A DNA stretch of 35,642 bases from an uncultured Clostridia bacterium. GTDB taxonomy: Bacteria; Bacillota; Clostridia; Christensenellales; UBA1242. The translations under genes were made by a program, and so were the position numbers. The notes beneath the pieces are model-generated. The model worked only from the letters and a program-made list of their open reading frames with translations. It had not been told where the DNA came from and made no database searches. Where the stretch lies: positions 1 to 35,642 of the forward strand of contig CAMEJD010000002.1 in the NCBI GenBank assembly GCA_945919375.1, in the 5' to 3' direction. This document shows positions 1-7,099 of the stretch, in pieces; the stretch's first letter is position 1, and the number at the start of each line of letters is the position of its first letter.

Positions 1-55
1 TCCCTGCACCTTTGAATATGGTGGATCTTTGGGGACTCGAACCCCAGACCCACTG
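1..55 (-). repeat. Duplicate of the tRNA-Lys 3' half and downstream flank
   Basis: Positions 1-55 are identical to 194-248. On the minus strand the copy holds the 3' side of the anticodon stem, the variable loop, T arm, acceptor 3' strand and CCA, plus about 18 bp of downstream flank. The 5' half of a tRNA is absent, so this is not a working gene. A 3'-half tRNA duplication is the usual footprint of integration by a tyrosine recombinase, which uses the tRNA 3' end as attachment site; a simple tandem duplication is the alternative. The repeat may extend past the left edge of the window. Confidence 0.8.
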
Positions 56-193
56 TAAACAAGAAGAATTGACAAGTTTATGCTTGCATATATACTTGGC
101 TATTCTTCGCAGTCGCCAAAATTTTTACTTATAAAAATTTTGATTAAGAGTTGACTCTTAATCTGTGGGAGTGTAATAACAAAAAAAGATGCA
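56..193. other. Hairpin-rich spacer between the tRNA-Lys copies
   Basis: No coding potential. It holds three successive inverted repeats: an imperfect one from GAAGAAT (about 64) to ATTCTTC (about 108), an AT-only one around 120-140, and a perfect one at 142-163 (GATTAAGAGT, TG, ACTCTTAATC). The last one contains the tRNA-Lys anticodon-arm sequence in both orientations. On the minus strand, TGCA-ggga-TGCA followed by seven T at 184-202 may terminate the tRNA transcript. Confidence 0.5.
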
Positions 194-211
194 TCCCTGC
201 ACCTTTGAATA

Positions 212-287
212 TGGTGGATCTTTGGGGACTCGAACCCCAGACCCACTGATTAAGAGTCAGTTGCTCTACCAACTGAGCTAAAGATCC
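212..287 (-). tRNA. tRNA-Lys (anticodon CTT)
   Basis: The cloverleaf reads cleanly on the minus strand. The acceptor stem GGATCTT pairs with AAGATCC, the D arm contains AGCTCAGTTGGTAGAGC, the anticodon loop is CTCTTAA (anticodon CTT, lysine AAG codons), and the T loop is TTCGAGT. The discriminator is A and the 3' CCA is encoded (212-214). Its 3' half is duplicated at 1-55. Confidence 0.95.
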
Positions 288-424
288 ATACCGACCATAC
301 GGATTATAATATAATACATTTTTACATATTTGTCAAACACTATTTTTGTGTTTGACTTATTTTTATTATATTAACATTGCCACCATTCCCCTACTGATAT
401 TTTTAAAACATTAACTAAAAATAA

Positions 425-453
425 TTGACAAACATAATATATAATTGTATTAT
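425..453 (+). promoter_or_regulatory. Sigma-A promoter of the GntR-ABC operon
   Basis: TTGACA (425-430), 17-bp spacer and TATTAT (448-453), about 30 bp before the first start codon. Regulators of the YtrA type usually repress their own operon, so their operator is expected around here; I could not pick out a clear dyad. Confidence 0.75.
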
Positions 454-484
454 TGTATTAGTTAAGTAACACAGTGGAGAGATG

Positions 485-847
485 ATGAGTTATAAATTTT
501 CAAATGATAAACCAATATTTATGCAAATAGAAGAAATACTCAAAAGTAAGATTATTTCAAAAGAGATTTTACCTGGCGAAAAACTTAAATCGGTACGAGA
601 GTTATCCAGTGAATTTCAAGTTAATCCCAATACCATTCAAAATGCACTAAAAAATCTTGAAGACAGTGGACTTATTTACACAGATAGAACCAATGGTAAA
701 TTTGTATCAAACGATAACAAAAGTATTGAAGAAAGCAAAGCTATACAATTAAAAACTCTCACAAATGATTATATTAACAAAATGACCGCATTTGGACTTG
801 ACAAAAAAGAAATAATAAAATTTATAAAGGAGAATTTGAATGACTAA
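485..847 (+). CDS. GntR-family regulator, YtrA subfamily
   Basis: A 120-residue repressor-type protein. It has a winged helix-turn-helix at about residues 8-75 (PIFMQIEEILKSKI, then LKSVRELSSEFQVNPNTIQ) and only a short helical tail of about 45 residues instead of a large ligand-binding domain. That architecture is the YtrA subfamily, which controls the ABC transporter encoded next to it. GGAG at 475-478 favours the second of two adjacent ATGs (485) over 482. The gene overlaps the downstream ATPase by 8 nt, so the two are translationally coupled. The inducing signal cannot be read from the sequence; in relatives it is often cell-wall-active compounds. Confidence 0.9.
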   Translation: MSYKFSNDKPIFMQIEEILKSKIISKEILPGEKLKSVRELSSEFQVNPNTIQNALKNLEDSGLIYTDRTNGKFVSNDNKSIEESKAIQLKTLTNDYINKMTAFGLDKKEIIKFIKENLND

Positions 848-1550
848 CCTATTAGAGTTCAAAAATGTTTGTAAAAATTTTGGAGAAAAACAAATTTTAA
901 AAAATATAAACTTAGAAATTAAACCAAACAAAATTATTGGTGTTATTGGTCAAAATGGAAGTGGAAAAACATCAATGTTTAAACTTATTAACGACCTATT
1001 TACAATTTCAAGTGGCGAAATTCTATTTTTGGGAAAACCTATTTCAGTTGAAAGCAAAAAGCAAATATCTTATCTTCCAGAAAGAACATACTTTGACAAA
1101 AATACCACAGTTCTTGAAGCACTAAAAATATTTGAAACCTTTTATGAAGATTTTGATAGACAAAAAGCAGAAAGATTACTTAAAGATTTAGATTTAGACA
1201 TAAACTCAAGTATGGAAAAAATGAGTAAAGGTATGAAAGAGAAAGTCCAACTTGTTTTGGTTATGAGCAGACATGCAAAACTATATATCTTGGATGAGCC
1301 ACTTGGTGGAGTTGACCCTGCAACAAGAGATTACATTCTTGACACCATACTTAAAAACTTTGAAGATGATTCCACTCTTTTAATATCAACACATATGATT
1401 GCAGATATTGAAAGAATACTTGATGAAGTTATTATAATTGATAAAGGCGAAATTTTGCTACACGAAAATGCTGATGAGTTAAGACAAAGAGAAAACAAAT
1501 CAATTGATGAATATTTTAGGGGGCTTGTTTATGGAAAAAAATCTTATTAA
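840..1550 (+). CDS. ABC transporter ATP-binding protein (YtrB-like)
   Basis: A 236-residue nucleotide-binding subunit that powers the membrane protein encoded next. Visible motifs: Walker A GQNGSGKT (37-44), Q-loop replaced by SYLPER (about 77-82), signature MSKGMKEK (128-135), Walker B LYILDEP (148-154), D-loop GGVDP and H-loop His185. The signature is SKGM rather than LSGGQ, which is common in ABC-2/drug-type exporters. Start ATG 840 lies inside the end of the GntR gene, with AAGGAG about 10 nt upstream. It also overlaps the permease gene by 20 nt. Substrate unknown; export is more likely than import because no solute-binding protein is present. Confidence 0.93.
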   Translation: MTNLLEFKNVCKNFGEKQILKNINLEIKPNKIIGVIGQNGSGKTSMFKLINDLFTISSGEILFLGKPISVESKKQISYLPERTYFDKNTTVLEALKIFETFYEDFDRQKAERLLKDLDLDINSSMEKMSKGMKEKVQLVLVMSRHAKLYILDEPLGGVDPATRDYILDTILKNFEDDSTLLISTHMIADIERILDEVIIIDKGEILLHENADELRQRENKSIDEYFRGLVYGKKSY

Positions 1551-2316
1551 GTATGATTTAAAGAAAATGTTTAATATTTTGATTATATTTTACATTTTGA
1601 GCATTATTTTGGGTGGAATTGCCAGAATTTTTGCAATCTTTGATAATATCACTTTTTTTAACATTTTAAAAATAATTTTTGCTTCGCTAAACTATGCAGT
1701 TTGGGGAAATATTATTGTTCACACATTTGTCCAAATTATTATGCGTTTTAACAAAAATTTTTATGGAGATGAAAGTTATTTGACCCATACTCTACCAGTG
1801 ACAAAAATACAATTACTAATTTCAAAATACATATCAAGTTTAATTGTTGTATTATCTTCAATATTAGTACTTTTATTGTCAGTATTTATAATGTTTTACA
1901 GCAAGGAAAATATGGTAAACTTAAAGGCAATGCTTGATGCGTCTGTTTCTGGCTTTAATATTTCGGCAACAACTTTTGTAATTTTGATAGCGATTACATT
2001 ATTTACTCAAATTTGTGCAATAATCTCAATGTCTTTTGCTGGTGTTGTTATTGGGAAGAGATTTAATATAAAGAAAAACATCAAATCGCTTATCTTTATA
2101 TTTGCATTTTATATTTCATCAATTATTCTCACATTGATTTTTGCCATTCTTATGGCTATGTGTATGGGGAATGTTGGAATGTTATTCAGCAACGAAATAT
2201 CATCAAGTTTACTTATTGGTCTTTTGATACTTGCAATCGTTTGTTATGTTTTGTATGCAATTATATTTTTCTTTATCACAAAATGGCAATTTGAAAAAGG
2301 TGTAAATGTTGACTAA
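1531..2316 (+). CDS. ABC transporter permease, ABC-2 type
   Basis: A 261-residue integral membrane protein with about six hydrophobic segments (around residues 12-40, 50-75, 95-125, 145-175, 190-215 and 230-255), partner of the preceding ATPase. I chose ATG 1531 (MEKNLIKYDLKKMFN) because AGGGGG lies just upstream at 1518-1523; an in-frame start at 1504 has no such site. Residues around 75-88 (YGDESYLTHTLPVT) resemble the conserved loop of YtrC/D-like Bacillota permeases. This is the last gene of the operon, followed by the terminator at 2443-2473. Confidence 0.88.
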   Translation: MEKNLIKYDLKKMFNILIIFYILSIILGGIARIFAIFDNITFFNILKIIFASLNYAVWGNIIVHTFVQIIMRFNKNFYGDESYLTHTLPVTKIQLLISKYISSLIVVLSSILVLLLSVFIMFYSKENMVNLKAMLDASVSGFNISATTFVILIAITLFTQICAIISMSFAGVVIGKRFNIKKNIKSLIFIFAFYISSIILTLIFAILMAMCMGNVGMLFSNEISSSLLIGLLILAIVCYVLYAIIFFFITKWQFEKGVNVD

Positions 2317-2442
2317 AATGCAAAAATAAATACTCATATGTATACATGTTTTCAATGGAGATATTAAATGTTTTGTTATAGTAGCTTTTAAAGATGATTG
2401 GAATGCATGAGATAATTTTTATTAACAATAAGTTAAATAATT

Positions 2443-2473
2443 AAAAATACCACAAAAATTGTGGTATTTTTTT
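2443..2473. terminator. Bidirectional terminator, ABC operon / glyS
   Basis: AAAATACCAC, a 7-nt loop and GTGGTATTTT with A and T runs on both sides. It lies between convergent genes and can serve both. The rest of 2317-2442 shows nothing I can name. Confidence 0.85.
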
Positions 2474-2477
2474 ATAT

Positions 2478-3866
2478 TTAATTATTTATTTGATTTTGAA
2501 TATAATTTTCTAATTCAGAAATTTTTATTCTAACCTGTTCCATTGTATCTCTATCACGAACAGTAACCGAATCATCTTCCAAAGTGTCAAAGTCAATTGT
2601 TACACACATTGGCGTTCCAATTTCATCTTGTCTACGATAACGTTTCCCAATGCTACCTGCCTCATCATAAGTGCAAGAGAATTTTTTGATAAGATTTGTA
2701 TATACTTCGTCTGCCTTTTCACTTAACTTTTTAGAAAGTGGCAAAACTGCAACTTTGTAAGGTGCAAGGAAAGGTTTTAATTTTAAGACAACTCTACTAT
2801 CTCCTTCACCTAAATCTTCTTCATTATAAGCATCACAAAGAACAGTCAAAAACATTCTGTCAACACCAAGTGAAGGTTCGATAACATATGGTACATATTT
2901 TTTGTTTGTTATTGGATCAAGATAATCAAGTGCTTCTTTTGATTCATTCGCATGTTGGGTTAAATCATAATCTGTTCTATCAGCAACACCCCAAAGTTCG
3001 CCCCAACCAAATGGGAATTTGTATTCAAAGTCTGTTGTTGCTTTTGAATAGAAACATAATTCTTCTTTTTCATGGTCTCTAAGTCTAATGTTTTCTTCTT
3101 TTATCCCCATATAAAGCAACCAATCTTTGCAGTAACTTCTCCAATAATTAAACCATTCAAGGTCAGTTCCCGGTTCACAGAAAAATTCAAGTTCCATTTG
3201 CTCAAATTCCCTTTGTCTAAAAATGAAATTCCCCGGAGTTATTTCGTTTCTAAATGATTTACCAATTTGTCCAACACCCATAGGCATTTTGCTTCTTGTT
3301 GTTCTTAAAATGTTTTTAAAATTAACAAAAATACCTTGTGCAGTTTCTGGCCTTAAATATACAGTGTTTGTGCTTTCTTCTGTAACCCCAATAAATGTTT
3401 TGAACATCAAATTAAATTTTCTTATTGGTGTCCAATCACATTTCCCACAAATTGGACAAGGAATTTTATTATCAGCAATAAATTTTTCCATTTTTGCATT
3501 ATCAGTTTCCCAACCTGCAATATCAATATCTAATTTTTTTCTTGCAACATAATCTGCAATAAGATTATCTGCTCTATGTCTTGACTTACATGATTTGCAA
3601 TCCATAAGTGGGTCAGAAAAACCACCCAAGTGTCCTGATGCCTTCCAAACTCTTGGATTCATAAGAATTGCACTATCAAGTCCAACATTATATTTGCATT
3701 CAGTAACAAATTTTTGCCACCATGCTTTTTTGATGTTATTTTTTAATTCAACACCAAGTGGGCCATAATCCCAACTGTTTGCAAGCCCGTCATAAATTTC
3801 ACTACCGGGAAAAACAAATCCCCTTACTTTACAAAGATTAACAATTTTATCTAAACTTTGTTCCAT
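2478..3866 (-). CDS. glyS: Glycine--tRNA ligase (alpha2 type)
   Basis: Charges tRNA-Gly with glycine in the cytoplasm. At 462 residues it matches the single-chain class II homodimer found in many Bacillota, not the alpha2beta2 GlyQ/GlyS enzyme. The N-terminal segment has the family sequence [20 protein letters not shown] (16-35). Cysteines 90/93 and 137/140/143 could bind zinc, as in some family members. Class II motif 2 is at about 205-229 (FRNEITP...[14 protein letters not shown]) and motif 3 at 330-343 ([11 protein letters not shown]). The C-terminal anticodon-binding domain starts near 365 ([10 protein letters not shown]). AGGAGA precedes ATG 3866. A T-box leader lies directly upstream, so expression responds to uncharged tRNA-Gly. 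Confidence 0.97.
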   Translation of the reverse strand: MEQSLDKIVNLCKVRGFVFPGSEIYDGLANSWDYGPLGVELKNNIKKAWWQKFVTECKYNVGLDSAILMNPRVWKASGHLGGFSDPLMDCKSCKSRHRADNLIADYVARKKLDIDIAGWETDNAKMEKFIADNKIPCPICGKCDWTPIRKFNLMFKTFIGVTEESTNTVYLRPETAQGIFVNFKNILRTTRSKMPMGVGQIGKSFRNEITPGNFIFRQREFEQMELEFFCEPGTDLEWFNYWRSYCKDWLLYMGIKEENIRLRDHEKEELCFYSKATTDFEYKFPFGWGELWGVADRTDYDLTQHANESKEALDYLDPITNKKYVPYVIEPSLGVDRMFLTVLCDAYNEEDLGEGDSRVVLKLKPFLAPYKVAVLPLSKKLSEKADEVYTNLIKKFSCTYDEAGSIGKRYRRQDEIGTPMCVTIDFDTLEDDSVTVRDRDTMEQVRIKISELENYIQNQINN

Positions 3867-3903
3867 ATTCTCTCCTTTTTGTTTTAAGTTATATTTTTAC
3901 ATA

Positions 3904-4056
3904 AAAAATCCCTATGCAAAAATATTGCATAGGGACGATAATACTCTTACCGCGGTTCCACCCTAATTGGTTTTCTACCCACTTTTTTACTTATTTCGTT
4001 AAGCCACACGAGTGTATTTTACACTTCCAAGCAATTCGCCACATTGCTTATTGGAT
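3904..4056 (-). promoter_or_regulatory. T-box riboswitch leader of glyS
   Basis: The minus strand carries the invariant T-box sequence AGGGTGGAACCGCGG (3950-3964). It is followed by an intrinsic terminator (TTGCATAGGGA pairing with TCCCTATGCAA, then a T run, 3904-3936) that competes with the antiterminator. A short Stem I region lies at about 3985-4056. GGC within GTGTGGCTTAACG is a plausible glycine specifier. Uncharged tRNA would bind here and allow readthrough into glyS. Confidence 0.95.
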
Positions 4057-4062
4057 ATTGTA

Positions 4063-4091
4063 AGTATAGTTCTTTAAATTAATATTGTCAA
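4063..4091 (-). promoter_or_regulatory. Promoter of the T-box/glyS transcript
   Basis: On the minus strand: TTGACA (4086-4091), 17-bp spacer, TATACT (4063-4068). Transcription should start near 4056, giving a leader of about 190 nt. Confidence 0.85.
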
Positions 4092-4096
4092 CAAAT

Positions 4097-4573
4097 TTAA
4101 TCTCTTGTTATGTTTATAAGCACATTTTTATTTTCTATTGCAGTTGGGACAAAATGTGGCATAAAATCTGCTTTCTTTAATTCATCTAATGTTGACCATT
4201 TGAATTCAAGATGTTGAATTTTACCTTTATCAAGTTCTTCTCTTGTGTAATCATTTGGATTAACATTTGTTTCATCTTCAGCTTCAACTATGTAGTAAAA
4301 ACCAATTTCGTGGAATGGTTTGCCTTCTTCTGTTTTAAAAAAGTTTTGATTGATTGCAATAAGTTTTTTAACTTTTATTGGATACCCTAATTCTTCTTGC
4401 ATTTCTCTTTTTACTGCCATGTCTGTGTCTTCATCAAGTTCAACATGCCCTCCTGGTAAGCAATAGAATCTGTTTCCATTTATTCTTACTGTAAGATACT
4501 TGTTGTTGTGTTCCAAAATTCCACAAACTCTAAACTTAAATTTTCCTTCATTTGAGTCAATTCTAATATCCAT
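4097..4573 (-). CDS. NUDIX hydrolase
   Basis: A 158-residue pyrophosphohydrolase of the Nudix superfamily. The Nudix box is complete at residues 42-64: G42, E48, then REMQEELG at 56-63, matching G-x5-E-x7-REUxEExGU. The metal-binding glutamates are present, so it should be active. Substrate cannot be predicted; MutT-like and nucleotide-sugar specificities are both possible. AGGAGGG lies just before ATG 4573. A perfect 21-bp palindrome in the upstream region (4597-4617) suggests regulated expression. The gene ends only 6 bp from the glyS -35 box, and no separate terminator is visible. Confidence 0.92.
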   Translation of the reverse strand: MDIRIDSNEGKFKFRVCGILEHNNKYLTVRINGNRFYCLPGGHVELDEDTDMAVKREMQEELGYPIKVKKLIAINQNFFKTEEGKPFHEIGFYYIVEAEDETNVNPNDYTREELDKGKIQHLEFKWSTLDELKKADFMPHFVPTAIENKNVLINITRD

Positions 4574-4596
4574 ATTTTATCCCTCCTAAAAATTAT

Positions 4597-4617
4597 AAGT
4601 ATTTTATCAAAATACTT
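4597..4617. promoter_or_regulatory. Perfect 21-bp palindrome upstream of the NUDIX gene
   Basis: AAGTATTTT, central ATC and AAAATACTT form a perfect inverted repeat. On the minus strand it is directly followed by TATAAT and then AGGAGGG, so it occupies the -35/-10 spacer of the probable promoter. The best reading is a repressor operator; the protein is not identifiable from this window. Confidence 0.5.
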
Positions 4618-4732
4618 AATATAAATCAATACACTTTTTTATAAAATTATATAGGTTTATTTTTATTTGATATTGTACTTTTTTTATGCAACATTGTGCA
4701 TACACTTAACTCATTTTTATAATTCATAAATT

Positions 4733-5533
4733 CTACATTTTAATTGACCAAATATTAATAATAAAATCAAATGTTATCTCTAACGTATTTACATTTTTTA
4801 GCATATCTTTAACTTTTTCTGCACCTTTATACCAATATGGTGTCATTTGTGCCAAATGTATAACATCGTCATTATTTTTTAAAGTTGCTTTGTATGTTAA
4901 TTTATTTGTTTTTTGCAAAAACAACTCATTATATGCAAACTTTTCTTCATTTTCTCGCATATTTTCATTAAAAAACAAACTTTTAAGTTCTTTTAAGTGA
5001 TTTTTCCCCGGTACAACTTCTATAATCTTTCCCCCAGTTTTTAACACTCTTAAAAACTCATTTTGTGGTTTTGGTGCAAAAATATTAAGTATATAGTCAA
5101 TCGTTTTATCCTTTATTGGCAACTCAAATATTGATGAAACAAAAGAAATTGCATTTTTATTTACCGATGCCTTTTTTACAGCGATTTTTGAAATGTCCGT
5201 CAAATATAAATTGCCAAAATTTTCAAGCCCTTCACTATAATACCCACTGCCACAGCCGGCATCTAAAATTGTCAAATTATTACCCACAATTTGTTTTTTT
5301 ATTTCATCTTTAAGTTTAGAAAAATATTCTTCTTTCAAAAACAAATCTCTTGCATTTATCATTATTTCATCATCACCAGGATTTTTAGAATTTTTTTGGT
5401 TTACCAAAAGTAAATTAACATATCCTTGTTTTGCAAAATCATAGCAATGATTATTTTTACATACAAGACTACTATCTTTCCTTTCTAGTTCACTTTTACA
5501 TTTTGGACAAATTAAAATTGAATAATTCTTCAT
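4733..5533 (-). CDS. rlmA: 23S rRNA (guanine-N1)-methyltransferase, RlmA family
   Basis: A 266-residue SAM-dependent methyltransferase. An N-terminal zinc ribbon (C9, C12, C25, H29/C30) is followed by the family sequence YDFAKQGYVNLL (31-42), then the Rossmann fold with SAM motif I DAGCGSGYY (91-99) and a catalytic-loop-like NIFAPKP. This is the arrangement of RlmA(I)/RlmA(II), which methylate G745 or G748 in 23S rRNA helix 35; the latter affects tylosin sensitivity. Which position is modified here cannot be told. No ribosome site precedes ATG 5533, and the -10 box ends 6 nt before it, so the mRNA looks leaderless. Confidence 0.88.
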   Translation of the reverse strand: MKNYSILICPKCKSELERKDSSLVCKNNHCYDFAKQGYVNLLLVNQKNSKNPGDDEIMINARDLFLKEEYFSKLKDEIKKQIVGNNLTILDAGCGSGYYSEGLENFGNLYLTDISKIAVKKASVNKNAISFVSSIFELPIKDKTIDYILNIFAPKPQNEFLRVLKTGGKIIEVVPGKNHLKELKSLFFNENMRENEEKFAYNELFLQKTNKLTYKATLKNNDDVIHLAQMTPYWYKGAEKVKDMLKNVNTLEITFDFIINIWSIKM

Positions 5534-5539
5534 ATAAAA

Positions 5540-5568
5540 AGTTTAATATTTTATAATCTTATTGTCAA
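5540..5568 (-). promoter_or_regulatory. Promoter of the rlmA-like gene, leaderless layout
   Basis: Minus strand: TTGACA (5563-5568), 17-bp spacer, TAAACT (5540-5545), then six nucleotides and the ATG. Transcription would start at or within a base or two of the start codon. Confidence 0.6.
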
Positions 5569-5577
5569 ATTAAATAA

Positions 5578-5605
5578 AAAAAGTGCAAAGTATATTGCAC
5601 TTTTT
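5578..5605. terminator. Terminator after the GNAT-fold gene
   Basis: AAAAAGTGCAA, 6-nt loop, TTGCACTTTTT, three bases past the stop of the GNAT-fold gene on the minus strand. Confidence 0.8.
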
Positions 5606-5607
5606 GA

Positions 5608-6729
5608 TTAAATATGTTTTATCCAAGACCTTCTTCTCTTGTGTTGACGATGGTCAAAATTTTTCCACAATTGCTGAATCTGAATATTGTTTTCAAGATT
5701 AAGATTTGTTTCGCAACTAACAATTCCATGCTTTATGAAATTTGCACACATTTCTCGCATAATAACAGCAGGAACACCTTTGCTATGCCAACCCGGTTTT
5801 ACTGCAATAAGTGCCAAATCCAAATATTTTGGATGTTTTACCGCTTTTAATACTTTGAATATGCTTCTTGGAGTTAATCTACCTTCGCATTTGTTAATTA
5901 CTTCACTAAGCGATGGAATTGCAAACCCAAAGCAAATAACATCATCATTTTGATCTACAACCAAACTTATAAAATCTGTACTAATAAACAAATTAAACTG
6001 GTCAATTACTTGTTTCCTAACTTTATCAGTATATGGGACAACACCATAAAGTGGACCATATGCTTCATCAAGGAGTTTAAAAATACCCGGCGCATATTTT
6101 TTAATAAATGCTCGCTTGTTTTTCTTTTCTGCAAGTCTTAAATGATATTTTTCTTCAACAAGGTCTGCAATCTTATTTACTCTTGGGTCAATTTCTTTTG
6201 GAACTTTGATATTATATTCAACCCAATCAGTTTCTTTTTCGTATCCACATTCTTGCATAAGATCTTTGTAATAATCAAAGTTATATGCTTCTTCAAATGT
6301 TGCAACTTCATCAAAGCCTTCAATAAGCATACCTTCTCTATCCAAGTCATTAAATCCCATTGGACCATGGACAATGTTCATTCCTTTTTCTTTTGCCCAA
6401 GATTCAACAGCATTAAACAATGCGTGAGCAACTTCTTTGTCGTTTATTGCATCAAAACGAGTAAAACGAACTCTTTTTTCATTTACCTTTTCATTATATA
6501 ATCTTTGAATTATGCCGGCGATTCTCCCTGCAAGTTTATCATCTTTATAGCAAAGAAAATATTTTGCTTCACAATCTTCAAATGACGCATTCTTTTTTGG
6601 ATTAAAAAGCTCAAACTCACTCATTCTTAATGGATGAACATATTGCTTTACTCCCTTATATAATTTTGTTGGAAAATCTATAAATTGTTTAATTTGCTTT
6701 TTTGTTTTTACTTCTTCAATTCTAATCAT
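5608..6729 (-). CDS. GNAT-fold acyltransferase-like protein (YghO-like)
   Basis: A 373-residue protein of a family found across anaerobes and annotated as N-acetyltransferase-like. Recognisable segments are the N-terminal FIDFPTKLYKG...YVHPLR (17-34), a GNAT-like stretch YKDDKLAGRIAGII (about 61-74), and the strongly conserved HGPMGFNDLDREGMLIEGF (about 121-139). The second half (about 260-330) resembles another acyl-CoA-binding GNAT core, with LALIAVKPGWHSKGV at about 305-319. The substrate is unknown; no experimental function of the family is known to me. No ribosome site precedes ATG 6729. It lies downstream of the LysM gene on the same strand but has its own promoter. Confidence 0.7.
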   Translation of the reverse strand: MIRIEEVKTKKQIKQFIDFPTKLYKGVKQYVHPLRMSEFELFNPKKNASFEDCEAKYFLCYKDDKLAGRIAGIIQRLYNEKVNEKRVRFTRFDAINDKEVAHALFNAVESWAKEKGMNIVHGPMGFNDLDREGMLIEGFDEVATFEEAYNFDYYKDLMQECGYEKETDWVEYNIKVPKEIDPRVNKIADLVEEKYHLRLAEKKNKRAFIKKYAPGIFKLLDEAYGPLYGVVPYTDKVRKQVIDQFNLFISTDFISLVVDQNDDVICFGFAIPSLSEVINKCEGRLTPRSIFKVLKAVKHPKYLDLALIAVKPGWHSKGVPAVIMREMCANFIKHGIVSCETNLNLENNIQIQQLWKNFDHRQHKRRRSWIKHI

Positions 6730-6738
6730 AACATTTAT

Positions 6739-6767
6739 ACTATAACAAATTTTATTGACTAAATCAA
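6739..6767 (-). promoter_or_regulatory. Promoter of the GNAT-fold gene, near-leaderless
   Basis: Minus strand: TTGATT (6762-6767), 17-bp spacer, TATAGT (6739-6744), nine bases, then ATG. It sits just after the LysM stop codon at 6773. Confidence 0.55.
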
Positions 6768-6772
6768 CTAAA

Positions 6773-7069
6773 TTACAACATTATTTTTTGCCCAATATAA
6801 AAATTTCTACATTTGGTATAGTTGATTAGTTGTTCAACTGTTATTCCTAAATGCTTTGCAATATTCTCTTTTGTGTCCAAAGGTTTAACAACATAGCACT
6901 TTGCATATGACTTCCCCAAAATAACAACATCTCCACACTGTAAGTCTTTGTTATTTCCGTTAAGCGAAAAAATTTCGCCAATATCCATATTCAAAACATC
7001 TGAAAGACTTTGTATATTTTCCCCAAATTGTAACCTATACACAAGCTTGTTTCTTATATTTATTTGCAT
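6773..7069 (-). CDS. Small LysM-domain protein
   Basis: A 98-residue protein made of two LysM-like units: about 10-50 (VYRLQFGENIQSLSDVLNMD...CGDVVILG) and about 54-98 (CYVVKPLDTKENIAKHLGITVEQL...GQKIML). LysM units bind the glycan of peptidoglycan or chitin. There is no signal peptide, membrane anchor or catalytic domain, so the protein is either cytoplasmic, exported with a partner, or spore-associated (SafA-like LysM proteins act in spore coats). GGGGGA precedes ATG 7069. It diverges from the SpoVB-like gene, leaving 30 bp between start codons. Confidence 0.75.
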   Translation of the reverse strand: MQINIRNKLVYRLQFGENIQSLSDVLNMDIGEIFSLNGNNKDLQCGDVVILGKSYAKCYVVKPLDTKENIAKHLGITVEQLINYTKCRNFYIGQKIML

Positions 7070-7083
7070 AATAAATTTCCCCC

Positions 7084-7089
7084 TATAAT
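7084..7089 (+). promoter_or_regulatory. Putative -10 box of the SpoVB-like gene
   Basis: TATAAT lies ten bases before ATG 7100, with no good -35 hexamer at the right distance. The same 30 bp must hold the ribosome site of the opposing LysM gene, so the two 5' ends overlap. Confidence 0.35.
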
Positions 7090-7099
7090 AAAATATGAT

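Noticed and set aside
56..150. A second, divergent tRNA gene or group I intron within tRNA-Lys
   Set aside because: No 5' half with an acceptor stem pairs with the 1-55 copy, and the break point is at the anticodon stem rather than inside the loop as expected for an intron.
3223..3552. Plus-strand frames inside glyS
   Set aside because: Antisense shadows of a well-conserved gene, without ribosome sites; similar shadows in ligA, pcrA and the GNAT-fold gene were dropped for the same reason.
6142..6501. Plus-strand frame of 119 residues
   Set aside because: Composition is Phe/Asn-rich, as expected from the reverse of Lys-rich coding sequence in the GNAT-fold gene; no start signals.
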